Assembly: GCA_017619755.1 (NCBI GenBank) | Contig: JAFZRU010000028.1 | Coordinates: forward strand, 1 to 51,957 | Direction: 5' to 3' | Length of the DNA: 51,957 nt | DNA from: Prevotella sp. | GTDB lineage: Bacteria > Bacteroidota > Bacteroidia > Bacteroidales > Bacteroidaceae | Shown: positions 8,524 through 17,060 of the stretch, one piece after another | How the letters are laid out: every line of letters starts with the position of its first letter | Position numbering within the stretch: position 1 is the stretch's first letter | Translations under genes and position numbers: made by a program | Notes under the pieces: generated by a model | The model's database searches: none | What the model saw: only the letters and a program-made list of their open reading frames with translations | What the model was told of the DNA's origin: nothing

Positions 8524-9519
8524 TTAGTGGTTGGCGCCGTTCACTTCCAACTCGATGCTCAACTTGCCGTCGGCTGACGACTGCCCGGCCACCTGGGCCT
8601 TGGTGATGCGCGGGTTGGTGGGAGTGGGGTCGAAGGGCAGCGAGCCGCCATAGACACCCACTTGCGTACCGTCGGAACCGAGATAGGCAGCACCCGTGGA
8701 CGTCAGTTTGAAGGTGACATCGTCGCCGTACGCGCCGGTGAAATCCTCAAACAGCGTGGTGAGGTCCTCCACCACGGCGTTGCTGCTCAAAGTGGAACTA
8801 CTCCAAAGATCTTCTTTGTTGCCAACGTTGTATGCCATGGTTGTGCTTTTGGGGAATCCATTGCCACCTGCGTTGTAAACAATGCAGTTGGTAAGCGTGC
8901 TGTTTCCTATACTATAAGGGGATGTGCCATAGCCTGCTTCATTGTTTCCTTCGGTGAACAACAAGATGCAGTTCATAAAGTTATACATGCCCGTGTTACC
9001 CGGTTTGCAAACGATGCAGTTGACAAAGGTGGAGGAACTGTTGCCATAGAGATGAGCGCCATTGGCTATCTTGCAGTGGATGAAGCGCATGTTGTAGGCA
9101 TTGCCACCTCCGGAGGTGGCAACATAAGTAAAGCGGCACTTGATGAACATGTCGTTGGAGTTGGTGTAGCCGTCTATGTACAATACACCGTTCACAAAAA
9201 GCCCCTCAAGGGTGATGTTGTCAACGGAGGCACTGATATTGCCGGAAATGGTGGTGGGCTGTGAACCGTCCTCGCCGATACTCATGCCGGCACCGCGCAC
9301 GGTGATGGACTTTTCTATTTTCACACCCTTGAACAAACCGCTCGACAGGGTGATTACGTCGCCGTTTTCAGCGGCGGCAACGGCGTTGGCAAGCGCTTCG
9401 GCGCCATAATAGGCACTCGTCTCGCCCTCGTGGCTCAGCGTGGCCACCAAGGAGGTCTGGGCTTGCGTGGTGTTGAAGGTGGCAACTATTGCCAGCAGAG
9501 TGATGAGTAATTTTTTCAT
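8524..9519 (-). CDS. Secreted right-handed beta-helix protein
   Basis: A 331-residue protein with a clear signal peptide (MKKLLITLLAIVATF...TQAQ). The segment GAEALANAVAAAENGDVITLSSG followed by ITVRGAG is the classic start of a pectin-lyase-like parallel beta-helix. After it come Asn/Cys-rich rungs such as NITLEGLFVNG, FIKCRF, FIHCKI, FVNCIV and LTNCIVYN. No catalytic site of a known polysaccharide lyase is evident, so a structural or glycan-binding role is as likely as enzymatic activity. It is the first gene of a two-gene leftward operon with the dockerin-like protein and is divergent from a LytS-type kinase. No C-terminal sorting tail is seen. Confidence 0.75.
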   Translation of the reverse strand: MKKLLITLLAIVATFNTTQAQTSLVATLSHEGETSAYYGAEALANAVAAAENGDVITLSSGLFKGVKIEKSITVRGAGMSIGEDGSQPTTISGNISASVDNITLEGLFVNGVLYIDGYTNSNDMFIKCRFTYVATSGGGNAYNMRFIHCKIANGAHLYGNSSSTFVNCIVCKPGNTGMYNFMNCILLFTEGNNEAGYGTSPYSIGNSTLTNCIVYNAGGNGFPKSTTMAYNVGNKEDLWSSSTLSSNAVVEDLTTLFEDFTGAYGDDVTFKLTSTGAAYLGSDGTQVGVYGGSLPFDPTPTNPRITKAQVAGQSSADGKLSIELEVNGANH

Positions 9520-9662
9520 AGGTTGATGTGGGTCGCACCACCGAGGGTTGGAGATTGGTTTTCACGGAGCCGTGCCACGGCATAGCGCACCGGCCTTCCT
9601 CATTTGCAACCCTCTCCCGCCCCGGTGGCGCGATTAAGGACGGGGGGAGCGCAATGATACTG

Positions 9663-9670
9663 CAAATGTA
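9663..9670 (-). promoter_or_regulatory. -7 box for the beta-helix / dockerin operon
   Basis: The minus strand reads TACATTTG, giving a 5' leader of about 135 nt before the start at 9519. No convincing -33 element was found. Confidence 0.5.
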
Positions 9671-9793
9671 GGAAAAAAAATTGGGACGGCGAAAAGAAAC
9701 AGCCTTATTTTGACGAACGACCTCCTGCGAGTGATGAACACCCCGTTTTCGCGTGATGAAAGGAAAAATATTTGCCGGCATACCACACATCTG

Positions 9794-9844
9794 TTGCAAG
9801 GTTGGAGAAAAAGCATTACCTTTGCAGATGATGTAGTACCTTTG
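9794..9844 (+). promoter_or_regulatory. Duplicated -7 promoter boxes upstream of the kinase gene
   Basis: TACCTTTG occurs at 9817-9824 and again at 9837-9844, inside a 17-bp direct repeat (TACCTTTGCAGATGATG at 9817 and 9837). A TTG at 9794-9796 is 20 bp before the first box. The second box ends 3 nt before the kinase start codon. The first copy forms a start-start-stop (ATG ATG TAG) at 9828-9836. Confidence 0.65.
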
Positions 9845-9847
9845 CAG

Positions 9848-12472
9848 ATGATGAGAAAACTATATGCTTTCAAAGTTGGCCTTTTCATACTTGCCTGTGT
9901 GGCCTGCTGCTGCAAGACGGCGGCCCAGGACGTGACGAGCAGCCTGAGCTGCCGGCGCTTCACCACACTCGACGGACTGCCTCAGATGCAGACCGAGGCG
10001 CTGTGGCAGGATGAAAGGGGATACATCTATGTGGGCACGCTGTCCGGCTTCGCCCGCTACGACGGACAGGCGCTCACGCCCCTCCTCAGTGGCCGCCGCG
10101 AGAACATCGTGGCCTTCCGCGAGGTGGAAGGCGGTGTGCGCGCCCTCCACTTCCGCCGACAATGGCTCGTGGACAACGGAAAAGTCTCGTTGCAACAGCT
10201 CGACCCCAACCAACAGTGGCTGCTCAACAACTTCAACGGCGGCGACCTTCCCGGCACATACATTATTTTAGAGGATGAAAGCGAGACGCACCGCCGCCTC
10301 TGCCACTTGGAAAAGGAAGGATGGACCCTCCTCACCGCCGACACCCTGCTCGACCGCATGACACCCGACAGGAAAATGTTCATCGACACCGACTCCTTGG
10401 CCCCGCCGCCCATCTACCTGCCCACCAGCGACGGCCTCTATGTCTCCGACCGCCACGGCTTCCGCCTCCTCTCGTCCAAGTCCGATGTCTTTACCCTGCA
10501 TCGCGCCGGAAACACCCTCTACGCTCTCGCCGCAGACGGCATATACACCGTGGGCAAGGATGGCCTGATGCTGCAACAACCTTTCACCTTCGAGGCTCCC
10601 GACTACGGCCTTGTGGTCTGCCATGACCACCGAGGACGCCTCGTCATCGCCGACAGCCACACCCTACACGTCTTCGACGGGAAGGAAGTGGAAAAGATGG
10701 TCGATGGCTTCAACCTCATCAAGGGAATGCTCATCGACAAATGGGGGCGACTGTGGGTGGCCACCTACCAGGGACTTTACTGCTATTTCACCATGGACTT
10801 CCACACCCACCGCCTTGCCGACGGCAACGACATCGTCAGGGCGTTGGCAGTAGATAAGGAGGGGAAGCTCGTCATAGGCACCCTCAACGGAAAGGTGCTT
10901 GTGGATGGCAAGGTCTCCGACGTTTCAGAAGGCGACTTCTATGTTCCCGGGGCTGCGGTGACAGGCGAGCAGGTCTTCATAGGCGGCAAAAACCAACTAC
11001 GCATGGTGGAGGGCGGAAAGGTGAGCCTTGTAGGGGAGCCATACGACCGGTGCCAGTTTGTCAGGGAGGTCGATGGAATGGTGGTTTACGGCACACGCAG
11101 CATGGTGCTTGCCTACAATCCGGATAGCGGACGAACCGACACGCTGAGCACCGACGTGCTGCACCCCTGGTGCGCCGCCTCCGACATCAAGGGCAGGATA
11201 TGGGTGGGAGCCAGCACGGGCCTCTACCGCTTATCGCGCCTCTCCACGCAGAAATGGAGCGTGGAACATGTGGACTATCCGCAAAAACTCGTCATCACCG
11301 CCATGGACGGCGACCGCCACGGCAACATTGTTTTCGCATCAGCAGACTCCCTCTTCCTCATCAGAAACGGGGAAATAAAGGAACTCAACAGCGCCATGCC
11401 CCAACTCGCCAGGCACGAGGTAAGGTCGATTCACCTCTCGCCAAAAGGATTCCTCATCGTTGCCGTGCTCGACGGCATCTTCATCGCAAGCATCGACGAC
11501 AAATGCTCAGTGGGAAAAGTCTCCTTCTTCGACCGATACAACGGCTTCGCCATCGTCGAGCCGCAGCAGACACCGATGGCAGAGACCGCCGACGGCACGG
11601 TGTGGCTCGCAGGACTGGAGGAGATGACCTCCTTCCTGCCGGAGCGACTGATGGAATACCGTCAGGAAGACATGGTGGTATATCCACCCACACCATGGTG
11701 GAAGCAATGGTGGGCCTTGCTCACAGCACTCATCTTGCTCACGGCGGTCGTCTGGCTCTTCGCCAGGAACTACGAGCGCAAGCGAACAAAAAGAGCCATG
11801 GACCACCTGCGGAGGGAGAAGACACAAAAGGAGTTGCTACTAAGCGCCATACGCCTCAAGTCCATTCCACATTTCAACTCCAACGTGCTCTCCGGCATTG
11901 AGTATTACGTGATGAGCCACTCCGTGGAGGAGGCATCCTATTATTTAAGGTTATACTCCAAGTTCACCAACAGCACGCTGGCTGACATCGACCGGCCGGC
12001 ACGCACCGTGCAGGAGGAGGTGGACTATGTGGAGAACTACCTCAAGTTGGAGAAGATGCGCTATGGCGACAAACTCACCTACAGCATCGACGTGGAAGAG
12101 GATGTCAACCCGCAAACCCTGTTGCCCAACATGATCCTGCACACCTACTGCCAAAACGCCATCAAGCACGGCATAGCACCCAAGGAAACCTCCGGGCACG
12201 TGGGCATCACCATCAGGCACCTGCAGACCGCAGAGGGCGGGAGCGTGGTGGTCACAGTGAGCGACGACGGCATAGGCCGTGCGGCGGCGGCACAACTCAA
12301 CACCTCCTCCACCAAAAAGGGACTCGCCATCCTCATGGATCAGCTCGTACTGCACAACCAGGCCAACAAACGGCACATCACACAAAAGGTAGAGGACCTG
12401 TTCCTGCCCGACGGCACACCCGCCGGCACGAGATGCATAATGGAAGTGCCGGAAGGATATAAATACGAATAA
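9848..12472 (+). CDS. LytS/YehU-type sensor histidine kinase with periplasmic beta-propeller
   Basis: An 874-residue kinase starting at the ATG pair 9848/9851. This start gives a proper signal peptide (LYAFKVGLFILACVACCC...AAQ); an upstream in-frame ATG at 9710 would add 46 residues covering the promoter. The periplasmic part (about 30-610) shows two-component-propeller repeats, e.g. TTLDGLPQMQTEALWQDERG and IKGRIWVGASTGLYRL. One membrane helix (about 620-638) precedes a His_kinase domain (PF06580) with His about 675 in IPHFNSNVLSGIEYY. The N-box is HTYCQNAIKHG and the G-box VSDDGIGRA. HAMP and the Y_Y_Y domain appear absent or short. It is 12 bp upstream of its LytTR response regulator. The ligand is unknown; the divergent secreted-protein operon is a possible target. 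Confidence 0.85.
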   Translation: MMRKLYAFKVGLFILACVACCCKTAAQDVTSSLSCRRFTTLDGLPQMQTEALWQDERGYIYVGTLSGFARYDGQALTPLLSGRRENIVAFREVEGGVRALHFRRQWLVDNGKVSLQQLDPNQQWLLNNFNGGDLPGTYIILEDESETHRRLCHLEKEGWTLLTADTLLDRMTPDRKMFIDTDSLAPPPIYLPTSDGLYVSDRHGFRLLSSKSDVFTLHRAGNTLYALAADGIYTVGKDGLMLQQPFTFEAPDYGLVVCHDHRGRLVIADSHTLHVFDGKEVEKMVDGFNLIKGMLIDKWGRLWVATYQGLYCYFTMDFHTHRLADGNDIVRALAVDKEGKLVIGTLNGKVLVDGKVSDVSEGDFYVPGAAVTGEQVFIGGKNQLRMVEGGKVSLVGEPYDRCQFVREVDGMVVYGTRSMVLAYNPDSGRTDTLSTDVLHPWCAASDIKGRIWVGASTGLYRLSRLSTQKWSVEHVDYPQKLVITAMDGDRHGNIVFASADSLFLIRNGEIKELNSAMPQLARHEVRSIHLSPKGFLIVAVLDGIFIASIDDKCSVGKVSFFDRYNGFAIVEPQQTPMAETADGTVWLAGLEEMTSFLPERLMEYRQEDMVVYPPTPWWKQWWALLTALILLTAVVWLFARNYERKRTKRAMDHLRREKTQKELLLSAIRLKSIPHFNSNVLSGIEYYVMSHSVEEASYYLRLYSKFTNSTLADIDRPARTVQEEVDYVENYLKLEKMRYGDKLTYSIDVEEDVNPQTLLPNMILHTYCQNAIKHGIAPKETSGHVGITIRHLQTAEGGSVVVTVSDDGIGRAAAAQLNTSSTKKGLAILMDQLVLHNQANKRHITQKVEDLFLPDGTPAGTRCIMEVPEGYKYE

Positions 12473-12484
12473 CCGCTTCAGACA

Positions 12485-13234
12485 ATGAGAAAGACACCGG
12501 TAAAAGCCATCGTGGTGGACGACGAGCGGCTACCACGCCTCGCTCTCCTACAGAAACTGGAGGAGTTTCACCAACAAGTGGAGGTGGTGGACAGTTGCGA
12601 CAACTACGGCGACGCACTGAAGAGCATCCTGCACCACAGGCCACAACTCCTCTTCCTCGACATACAACTTTCCGGGAAGAACGCCATGCAGCTGCTCGAC
12701 GAACTAAAGGAGGCCATGCCACTGCCGCACGTCATCTTCACCACGGCATACGACAACCGCGAATACCTCATGAAGGCCATCAAGCTACAGGCTGTCGATT
12801 ACCTCATCAAACCCATCGACCCGGGAGAACTGGCGTTAGCCATAGGCAAGGTGACAGGATCGCGGCAGACTCATGACAGACCGATGAAAAGCCCGGAAAG
12901 CCATAACGGCAAGTGCCTCATGCGAACCACCAACGGACAGGTGTTCGTCACCATCGACGACATCCTCTACATCCATGCCGACGGCAACTACTCCGTCGTG
13001 GTGACACTTCATGACCAAGTGATGGTGCTTGAGAGCCTCATTTCCATAGAAAGAAGACTCAACAGCGACATATTCTGCCGGGCTGACCGAAGGAACCTCG
13101 TCAACAAACGCCACGTATATAAAATCAACTCCCGCAACAGCACCTGCGTCTTCCTCACCGACAACGGAGAAAACATCGACCTGAACCTCTCCAAAAACGG
13201 CATTGAGACGCTCCTGCAAGCCATGAGCGAATAA
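12485..13234 (+). CDS. LytTR-family response regulator
   Basis: A 249-residue regulator. The receiver domain (about 5-120) has acidic-pocket DDE at 12-14, phospho-acceptor Asp59 (LLFLDIQ), Thr86/87 (FTTAYD) and Lys109 (LIKPID). The LytTR DNA-binding domain (about 140-249) includes ILYIHADGNYSVV, CRADRRNLVNKRHVYKI and a C-terminal helix. It probably receives phosphate from the kinase 12 bp upstream and binds direct repeats in target promoters. prmC follows after 19 bp and may be co-transcribed. Confidence 0.9.
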   Translation: MRKTPVKAIVVDDERLPRLALLQKLEEFHQQVEVVDSCDNYGDALKSILHHRPQLLFLDIQLSGKNAMQLLDELKEAMPLPHVIFTTAYDNREYLMKAIKLQAVDYLIKPIDPGELALAIGKVTGSRQTHDRPMKSPESHNGKCLMRTTNGQVFVTIDDILYIHADGNYSVVVTLHDQVMVLESLISIERRLNSDIFCRADRRNLVNKRHVYKINSRNSTCVFLTDNGENIDLNLSKNGIETLLQAMSE

Positions 13235-13253
13235 CCCCGACAACAAAAATGAC

Positions 13254-14132
13254 ATGACGGCACCTGTCACCTACCAACAACTGTGGAAGCACCTCACGCC
13301 ACTCTACCCCCCAGGCGAGGCGAAGGCCATCGTGCGCACAATCCTCGAAGTGCGCTTCTCACTGTCATTACCCGACCTCCTCTGCCAAGGAACTGAAAGC
13401 CTTGCCGAGGACGAGCGCCAACTGCTCGCCACGATGATGGAGCGGCTGCACGACGGCGAGCCGGTTCAATATGTCACGGGCGAGGCTCCCTTCATGGGGA
13501 GGACGTTCCACGTGGAACACGGCGTACTCATCCCCCGCCCGGAGACGGAGACGCTCTGCCAATGGGTGAAGGAGCGGTGCACCGGCAAGAGACCACACAT
13601 GCTCGACATCGGATGCGGCAGCGGGTGCATCGCCATCACACTCGCACTCGACATCCCCGAAGCCGAAGTGACGGCACTCGACATCTCGGAGAAAGCACTG
13701 AATGTGACACGACACAATGCAGAGAACCTCGGGGCAAGACTCACACTGCTTCACCACGATATCCTGACATCGGACATTCCTGAAGACGCATACTACGACG
13801 CCATCGTCTCCAACCCACCCTATATCCGACAGTGCGAGGCCGAGGCCATGCACCGCAACGTGTTGGAACACGAGCCGCCGGAAGCTCTCTTCGTTCCCGA
13901 CAATGAGCCGTTGCGCTTCCACAAGGCCATCGCACGACATGCCCGACACACACTGGTGTCCGGCGGACAGCTCTTCATGGAATGTAATCCCGAATGGCTT
14001 GACGCCACCGCTGACATGCTGCACGATGAGGGCTTCCACGACATCGAGACCCGCGACGACCCCTTCGGGAAACCACGCTTCGTCACTGGTACATGGGTGA
14101 AAGCAGAGCAGGATACACAACCAAATCGATGA
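13254..14132 (+). CDS. prmC: Peptide chain release factor N5-glutamine methyltransferase PrmC (HemK)
   Basis: A 292-residue SAM-dependent methyltransferase that modifies the Gln of the GGQ motif in release factors. Key sites are the SAM motif DIGCGSGCIAI (about 117-127), IPRPETE before it, and the substrate Gln-binding motif NPPYI (about 187-191). The length is normal. The last codons CAA CCA AAT CGA TGA fall inside the first unit of the hairpin repeat array at 14119-14260, so the repeat supplies the C-terminal QPNR and the stop. Downstream in related Bacteroidales I would expect recX directly; here an ATPase gene intervenes. Confidence 0.93.
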   Translation: MTAPVTYQQLWKHLTPLYPPGEAKAIVRTILEVRFSLSLPDLLCQGTESLAEDERQLLATMMERLHDGEPVQYVTGEAPFMGRTFHVEHGVLIPRPETETLCQWVKERCTGKRPHMLDIGCGSGCIAITLALDIPEAEVTALDISEKALNVTRHNAENLGARLTLLHHDILTSDIPEDAYYDAIVSNPPYIRQCEAEAMHRNVLEHEPPEALFVPDNEPLRFHKAIARHARHTLVSGGQLFMECNPEWLDATADMLHDEGFHDIETRDDPFGKPRFVTGTWVKAEQDTQPNR

Positions 14133-14260
14133 AAAAAAATGAGATTTGGTTGATTATATACATACGATAACCAACCAAATCGATGAAAAAATACGAGATT
14201 TGGTTGATTATATACATACGATAGTCAACCAAATCGATGAAAAAATACGAGATTTGGTAA
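14119..14260. repeat. Three tandem hairpin repeats (53/54-bp period)
   Basis: Units start at 14119, 14172 and 14226. Each has arms CAACCAAATC / GATTTGGTTG (10-bp perfect in units 1 and 2, 8 bp in unit 3) around a 15-bp loop, followed by an 18-19-bp AT-rich linker with ATATACATACGATA. Unit 1 overlaps the prmC stop. The array ends just before the promoter of the ATPase gene. Both strands are open across it, but the peptides would only translate the repeat. Confidence 0.9.
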
Positions 14261-14276
14261 ATTATATGCAAAATAA

Positions 14277-14307
14277 TTTGTCACAAGGAAAAAATACACT
14301 ACCTTTG
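14277..14307 (+). promoter_or_regulatory. Promoter of the ATPase/DUF234 gene
   Basis: TTTG (14277-14280), 19-bp spacer, TACCTTTG (14300-14307). The start codon is 26 nt further on. The promoter lies downstream of the hairpin repeats, so repeat RNA would come only from read-through of prmC. Confidence 0.75.
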
Positions 14308-14332
14308 CGCAAACAATACTCCTTGCCAAGTT

Positions 14333-15763
14333 ATGGACAAACTCATAGGAAGAGAGAAAGAGTGTGAAGCACTACAAAAAATGGTGTCTTCCAACAAGTC
14401 GGAATTAGTGGTTGTGTATGGCCGTCGCCGCATAGGAAAAACATTTCTCGTGCGCCAGTTCTTCAACGACCGCTTCACTTTCCATTTCACCGGCTTGCAC
14501 AATGTCAACACAAAAATACAGTTGCAAGCCTTCGCGTCATCACTTCAACGCCATGGCCACTATTCACTCCCGCCCACGCCAGGCAATTGGCAAGAAGCGT
14601 TTCAACATTTGGAGGATATGATAGCAAGGATGCCCACTAAAAAGCGAAAAGTAATCTTCTTGGACGAAATGCCATGGATGGACACACCAAAGTCGGGCTT
14701 TGTTGCTGCTTTGGAAGCGTTTTGGAACAGCTGGGCCGCCCTTCGCGACGACATCCTGCTCGTGGCATGCGGCTCTGCCACTTCATGGATGGTGAGGAAA
14801 CTATTGCGCAACCAAGGCGGACTGTTCAACCGAGTGACCGGACAAATATACCTCCAACCATTCACCTTGTCTGAAACAGAAGAATACCTGACAAGTCGGG
14901 GTTGTACATGGGACCGTTTCCAAATTGTGCAGTGCTACATGACCCTTGGAGGCGTTCCTTTTTACCTGTCACTGCTCAATCTCCGAAACAGCCTAGCCCA
15001 AAACATCGACGAGTTGTTCTTCTCTTCCATCAACGCACCCTTGCGCAACGAAATCAACGAACTATACCACTCATTATTTCACAACCCCTTGCCCTATCTC
15101 GAAGTGGTGAGACTTTTGGCAGGGAAGCGCGAAGGTTTCACAAGGTCGGAAATCATTGATAGAACCCATCTCCAAGGAGCCACCCTCACCATGATACTGG
15201 ACGATTTGGAAAGGTGCGATTTTATCGTGGGGTATCAGAAATACGGAAACAAAGTGAAAAACATTCTCTATCGTGTGATAGACTTCTACACTTTGTTTCA
15301 TCATCATTTTGTGGAAAACAATCGTGGGAAAGACCCTCACTACTGGCAACACCTCATAGGAAAACCACAACAAACAAGTTGGCAAGGTTTCAGTTTCGAA
15401 TTGGTGTGCCTTCTTCACCTCTCTCAAATAAAGCAAGCCCTTGGCATCGCGGGCATAAGTACCCAAGCTTGCAGCTGGCGAAGTGCAGAAAAAAACACCA
15501 ACTACCAAATAGACTTGCTGATAGACCGTGCCGACCGCATCATCAACCTATGCGAGATGAAATTCTCCAACACACCGTATGTCGTCACCAAGGACTATGC
15601 CGACCATCTTCGCACGCGGATGGCTGCATTCGCCGCAGAAAGCAAAACCAGAAAAGGACTTGTCGTCACCATGGTCACCACCTACGGGGTGGCACCGGGC
15701 AAGAACAACGGCGTGGTGGGCAATGAGGTGCTGATGGATGACTTGTTCAGAAAAAAGCCATGA
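14333..15763 (+). CDS. AAA-type ATPase with C-terminal DUF234 nuclease-like domain
   Basis: A 476-residue cytoplasmic protein of the ATPase_2 (PF01637) + DUF234 (PF03008) type. Walker A is YGRRRIGKT (29-37) and Walker B is VIFLDEMPWMD. A winged-helix-like middle region (LAGKREGFTRSEIID) leads to a C-terminal restriction-fold segment with IDLLID and CEMKF, where E-x-K suggests a PD-(D/E)XK site. The family is widespread in Bacteroidetes and archaea; roles in defence or mobile elements are suspected, not shown. The gene has its own promoter, sits between prmC and recX, and overlaps recX by ATGA. That tight 3' junction contrasts with the repeat-filled 5' side and suggests an acquired cassette. 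Confidence 0.85.
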   Translation: MDKLIGREKECEALQKMVSSNKSELVVVYGRRRIGKTFLVRQFFNDRFTFHFTGLHNVNTKIQLQAFASSLQRHGHYSLPPTPGNWQEAFQHLEDMIARMPTKKRKVIFLDEMPWMDTPKSGFVAALEAFWNSWAALRDDILLVACGSATSWMVRKLLRNQGGLFNRVTGQIYLQPFTLSETEEYLTSRGCTWDRFQIVQCYMTLGGVPFYLSLLNLRNSLAQNIDELFFSSINAPLRNEINELYHSLFHNPLPYLEVVRLLAGKREGFTRSEIIDRTHLQGATLTMILDDLERCDFIVGYQKYGNKVKNILYRVIDFYTLFHHHFVENNRGKDPHYWQHLIGKPQQTSWQGFSFELVCLLHLSQIKQALGIAGISTQACSWRSAEKNTNYQIDLLIDRADRIINLCEMKFSNTPYVVTKDYADHLRTRMAAFAAESKTRKGLVVTMVTTYGVAPGKNNGVVGNEVLMDDLFRKKP

Positions 15764-16260
15764 AAGAAAAGAAAGACATAACCGAAATGGAGGCGCTGCA
15801 ACGCCTTTCCACGCTGTGCGCACAAAGTGAGCACTGCAGTTGGGAGATGGTGGAGAAGATGCGCCGCTGGGGACTGACTGAGGAGGCTCAGGCTCGCGTC
15901 ATAGAGCGGTTGGTGGAAGAACACTACGTGGACGACACCCGCTATTGCCGGAGTTTCATCCACGACAAGGTAAGATACAACAAATGGGGGCGGCGGAAAG
16001 TGGAGCAAGCGCTGAAAGCCAAGCGCATCGACAGCGACACCTACCGACCCATCCTCGACGAGGTGGACGACGAAGAATACCTCCAAGTGCTGCGACCCTT
16101 GCTGCAAGCCAAACGACGGCAGTTGAAAGCAATGAGCGAATACGAGGCCAACGGGCGCCTCATACGCTTCGCATTGGGAAAGGGTTTCACCTTTGACATC
16201 ATCAAGCAGTGCCTCGACACCGAGGGTCACGAAATGGAGGAAGACGATGGCGGTGATTAG
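15760..16260 (+). CDS. recX: Regulatory protein RecX
   Basis: A 166-residue helical protein matching RecX, the modulator of RecA filaments. It has three-helix repeat features, including LVEEHYVDDTRYCRSFI, KVRYNKWGRRKVEQALKAKR and LIRFALGKGFTFDIIKQCL. The ATG overlaps the ATPase stop (ATGA), and its end overlaps comF by 14 bp, indicating translational coupling. The normal neighbour prmC is displaced about 1.6 kb upstream by the ATPase gene. Confidence 0.9.
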   Translation: MKEKKDITEMEALQRLSTLCAQSEHCSWEMVEKMRRWGLTEEAQARVIERLVEEHYVDDTRYCRSFIHDKVRYNKWGRRKVEQALKAKRIDSDTYRPILDEVDDEEYLQVLRPLLQAKRRQLKAMSEYEANGRLIRFALGKGFTFDIIKQCLDTEGHEMEEDDGGD

Positions 16261-16945
16261 CTTCTGGAGCCGCCTCATCGACCTTATCGCACCACGACCC
16301 TGCATGGTGTGCGGATGCCGCCTGGCCATCGAGGAGGAGGTGCTATGCGCAGCATGCAACCTGCATTTGCCGCGCACAGGCTTCGCCGCCAACCCTCTCG
16401 ACAACCCCATGGCCCGCCGCTTCTGGGGGCGCATCCCCGTGGAGCGAGCCAGCGCGTTGTTCTATTACGAGGCCGGTTCGGAAGCGAGCCACATCATCCA
16501 CGCCATGAAATACTACAACCACCCGGAGGCAGCCACCGCCATGGGACGAATGGCAGCGGAGGAGTTCCTGCCCTTCGGCTTCTTCCAAGACATCGACCTC
16601 ATCATCCCCGTCCCATTGACGAGGAAACGCGAGCGGCAGAGGGGATACAACCAAAGCAGCGCCATCGCGGAGGGCGTGGCGCAGGTGACCCACATCCCCA
16701 TCGTCAACAATGCCGTGGAGCGCAAAGCCTTCGTCAGCAGCCAGACAAGAAAGACCCTCCGCGAGCGGATGGAGAACGTGGAGCACGCCTTCGAAGCCAC
16801 GGGAAAGGCCGACTTGGAAGGCAAGCACATCCTCATCATCGACGACATCGTCACCTCAGGAGCCACCATCTGCGCCTGCGTCAACGCCATGAGGGATACC
16901 GCCGATTTCAAGGCGAGCATCCTCACACTCGGGGTGGTGAAATGA
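16247..16945 (+). CDS. comF: ComF-family phosphoribosyltransferase-like protein
   Basis: A 232-residue protein. An N-terminal four-cysteine zinc motif (CMVCGC ... CAAC) is followed by a PRTase fold. The conserved RKRERQRGYNQS segment and the PRPP loop ILIIDDIVTSGAT (about 194-206) are present. ComF homologues are needed for DNA uptake in naturally competent bacteria; the biochemical role is not settled. The start at 16247 (MAVISFW) gives the normal ComF N-terminus and overlaps recX by 14 bp. An upstream in-frame ATG at 16193 would add a low-complexity tail and is less likely. Confidence 0.88.
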   Translation: MAVISFWSRLIDLIAPRPCMVCGCRLAIEEEVLCAACNLHLPRTGFAANPLDNPMARRFWGRIPVERASALFYYEAGSEASHIIHAMKYYNHPEAATAMGRMAAEEFLPFGFFQDIDLIIPVPLTRKRERQRGYNQSSAIAEGVAQVTHIPIVNNAVERKAFVSSQTRKTLRERMENVEHAFEATGKADLEGKHILIIDDIVTSGATICACVNAMRDTADFKASILTLGVVK

Positions 16946-16994
16946 CCTCTTGGGTAGAAAAAAGACAATCATCGGAACAGGAAGCCACTTTTCC

Positions 16995-17025
16995 TTGGTC
17001 AATCCAAAAAGTTTGCATACCTTTG
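16995..17025 (+). promoter_or_regulatory. Promoter of pyrE
   Basis: TTG (16995-16997), 20-bp spacer, TACCTTTG (17018-17025). The start codon is 35 nt downstream. Confidence 0.7.
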
Positions 17026-17060
17026 CCAACAAAAGAAACCCCCATAACACAAGATAAGAA

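Noticed and set aside
9710-9847. Upstream start of the sensor kinase adding 46 residues
   Set aside because: The extension covers the promoter boxes and would bury the signal peptide.
14119-14260. Classical type III toxin-antitoxin (ToxIN) locus
   Set aside because: The downstream protein is an ATPase/DUF234, not a ToxN-like endoribonuclease, and a promoter rather than a terminator separates the array from the gene. The resemblance is kept only as a hypothesis.
14083-14367. Short open frames on both strands through the hairpin repeats
   Set aside because: They only translate the repeat units, start or end in neighbouring genes, and have no ribosome-binding or promoter support.
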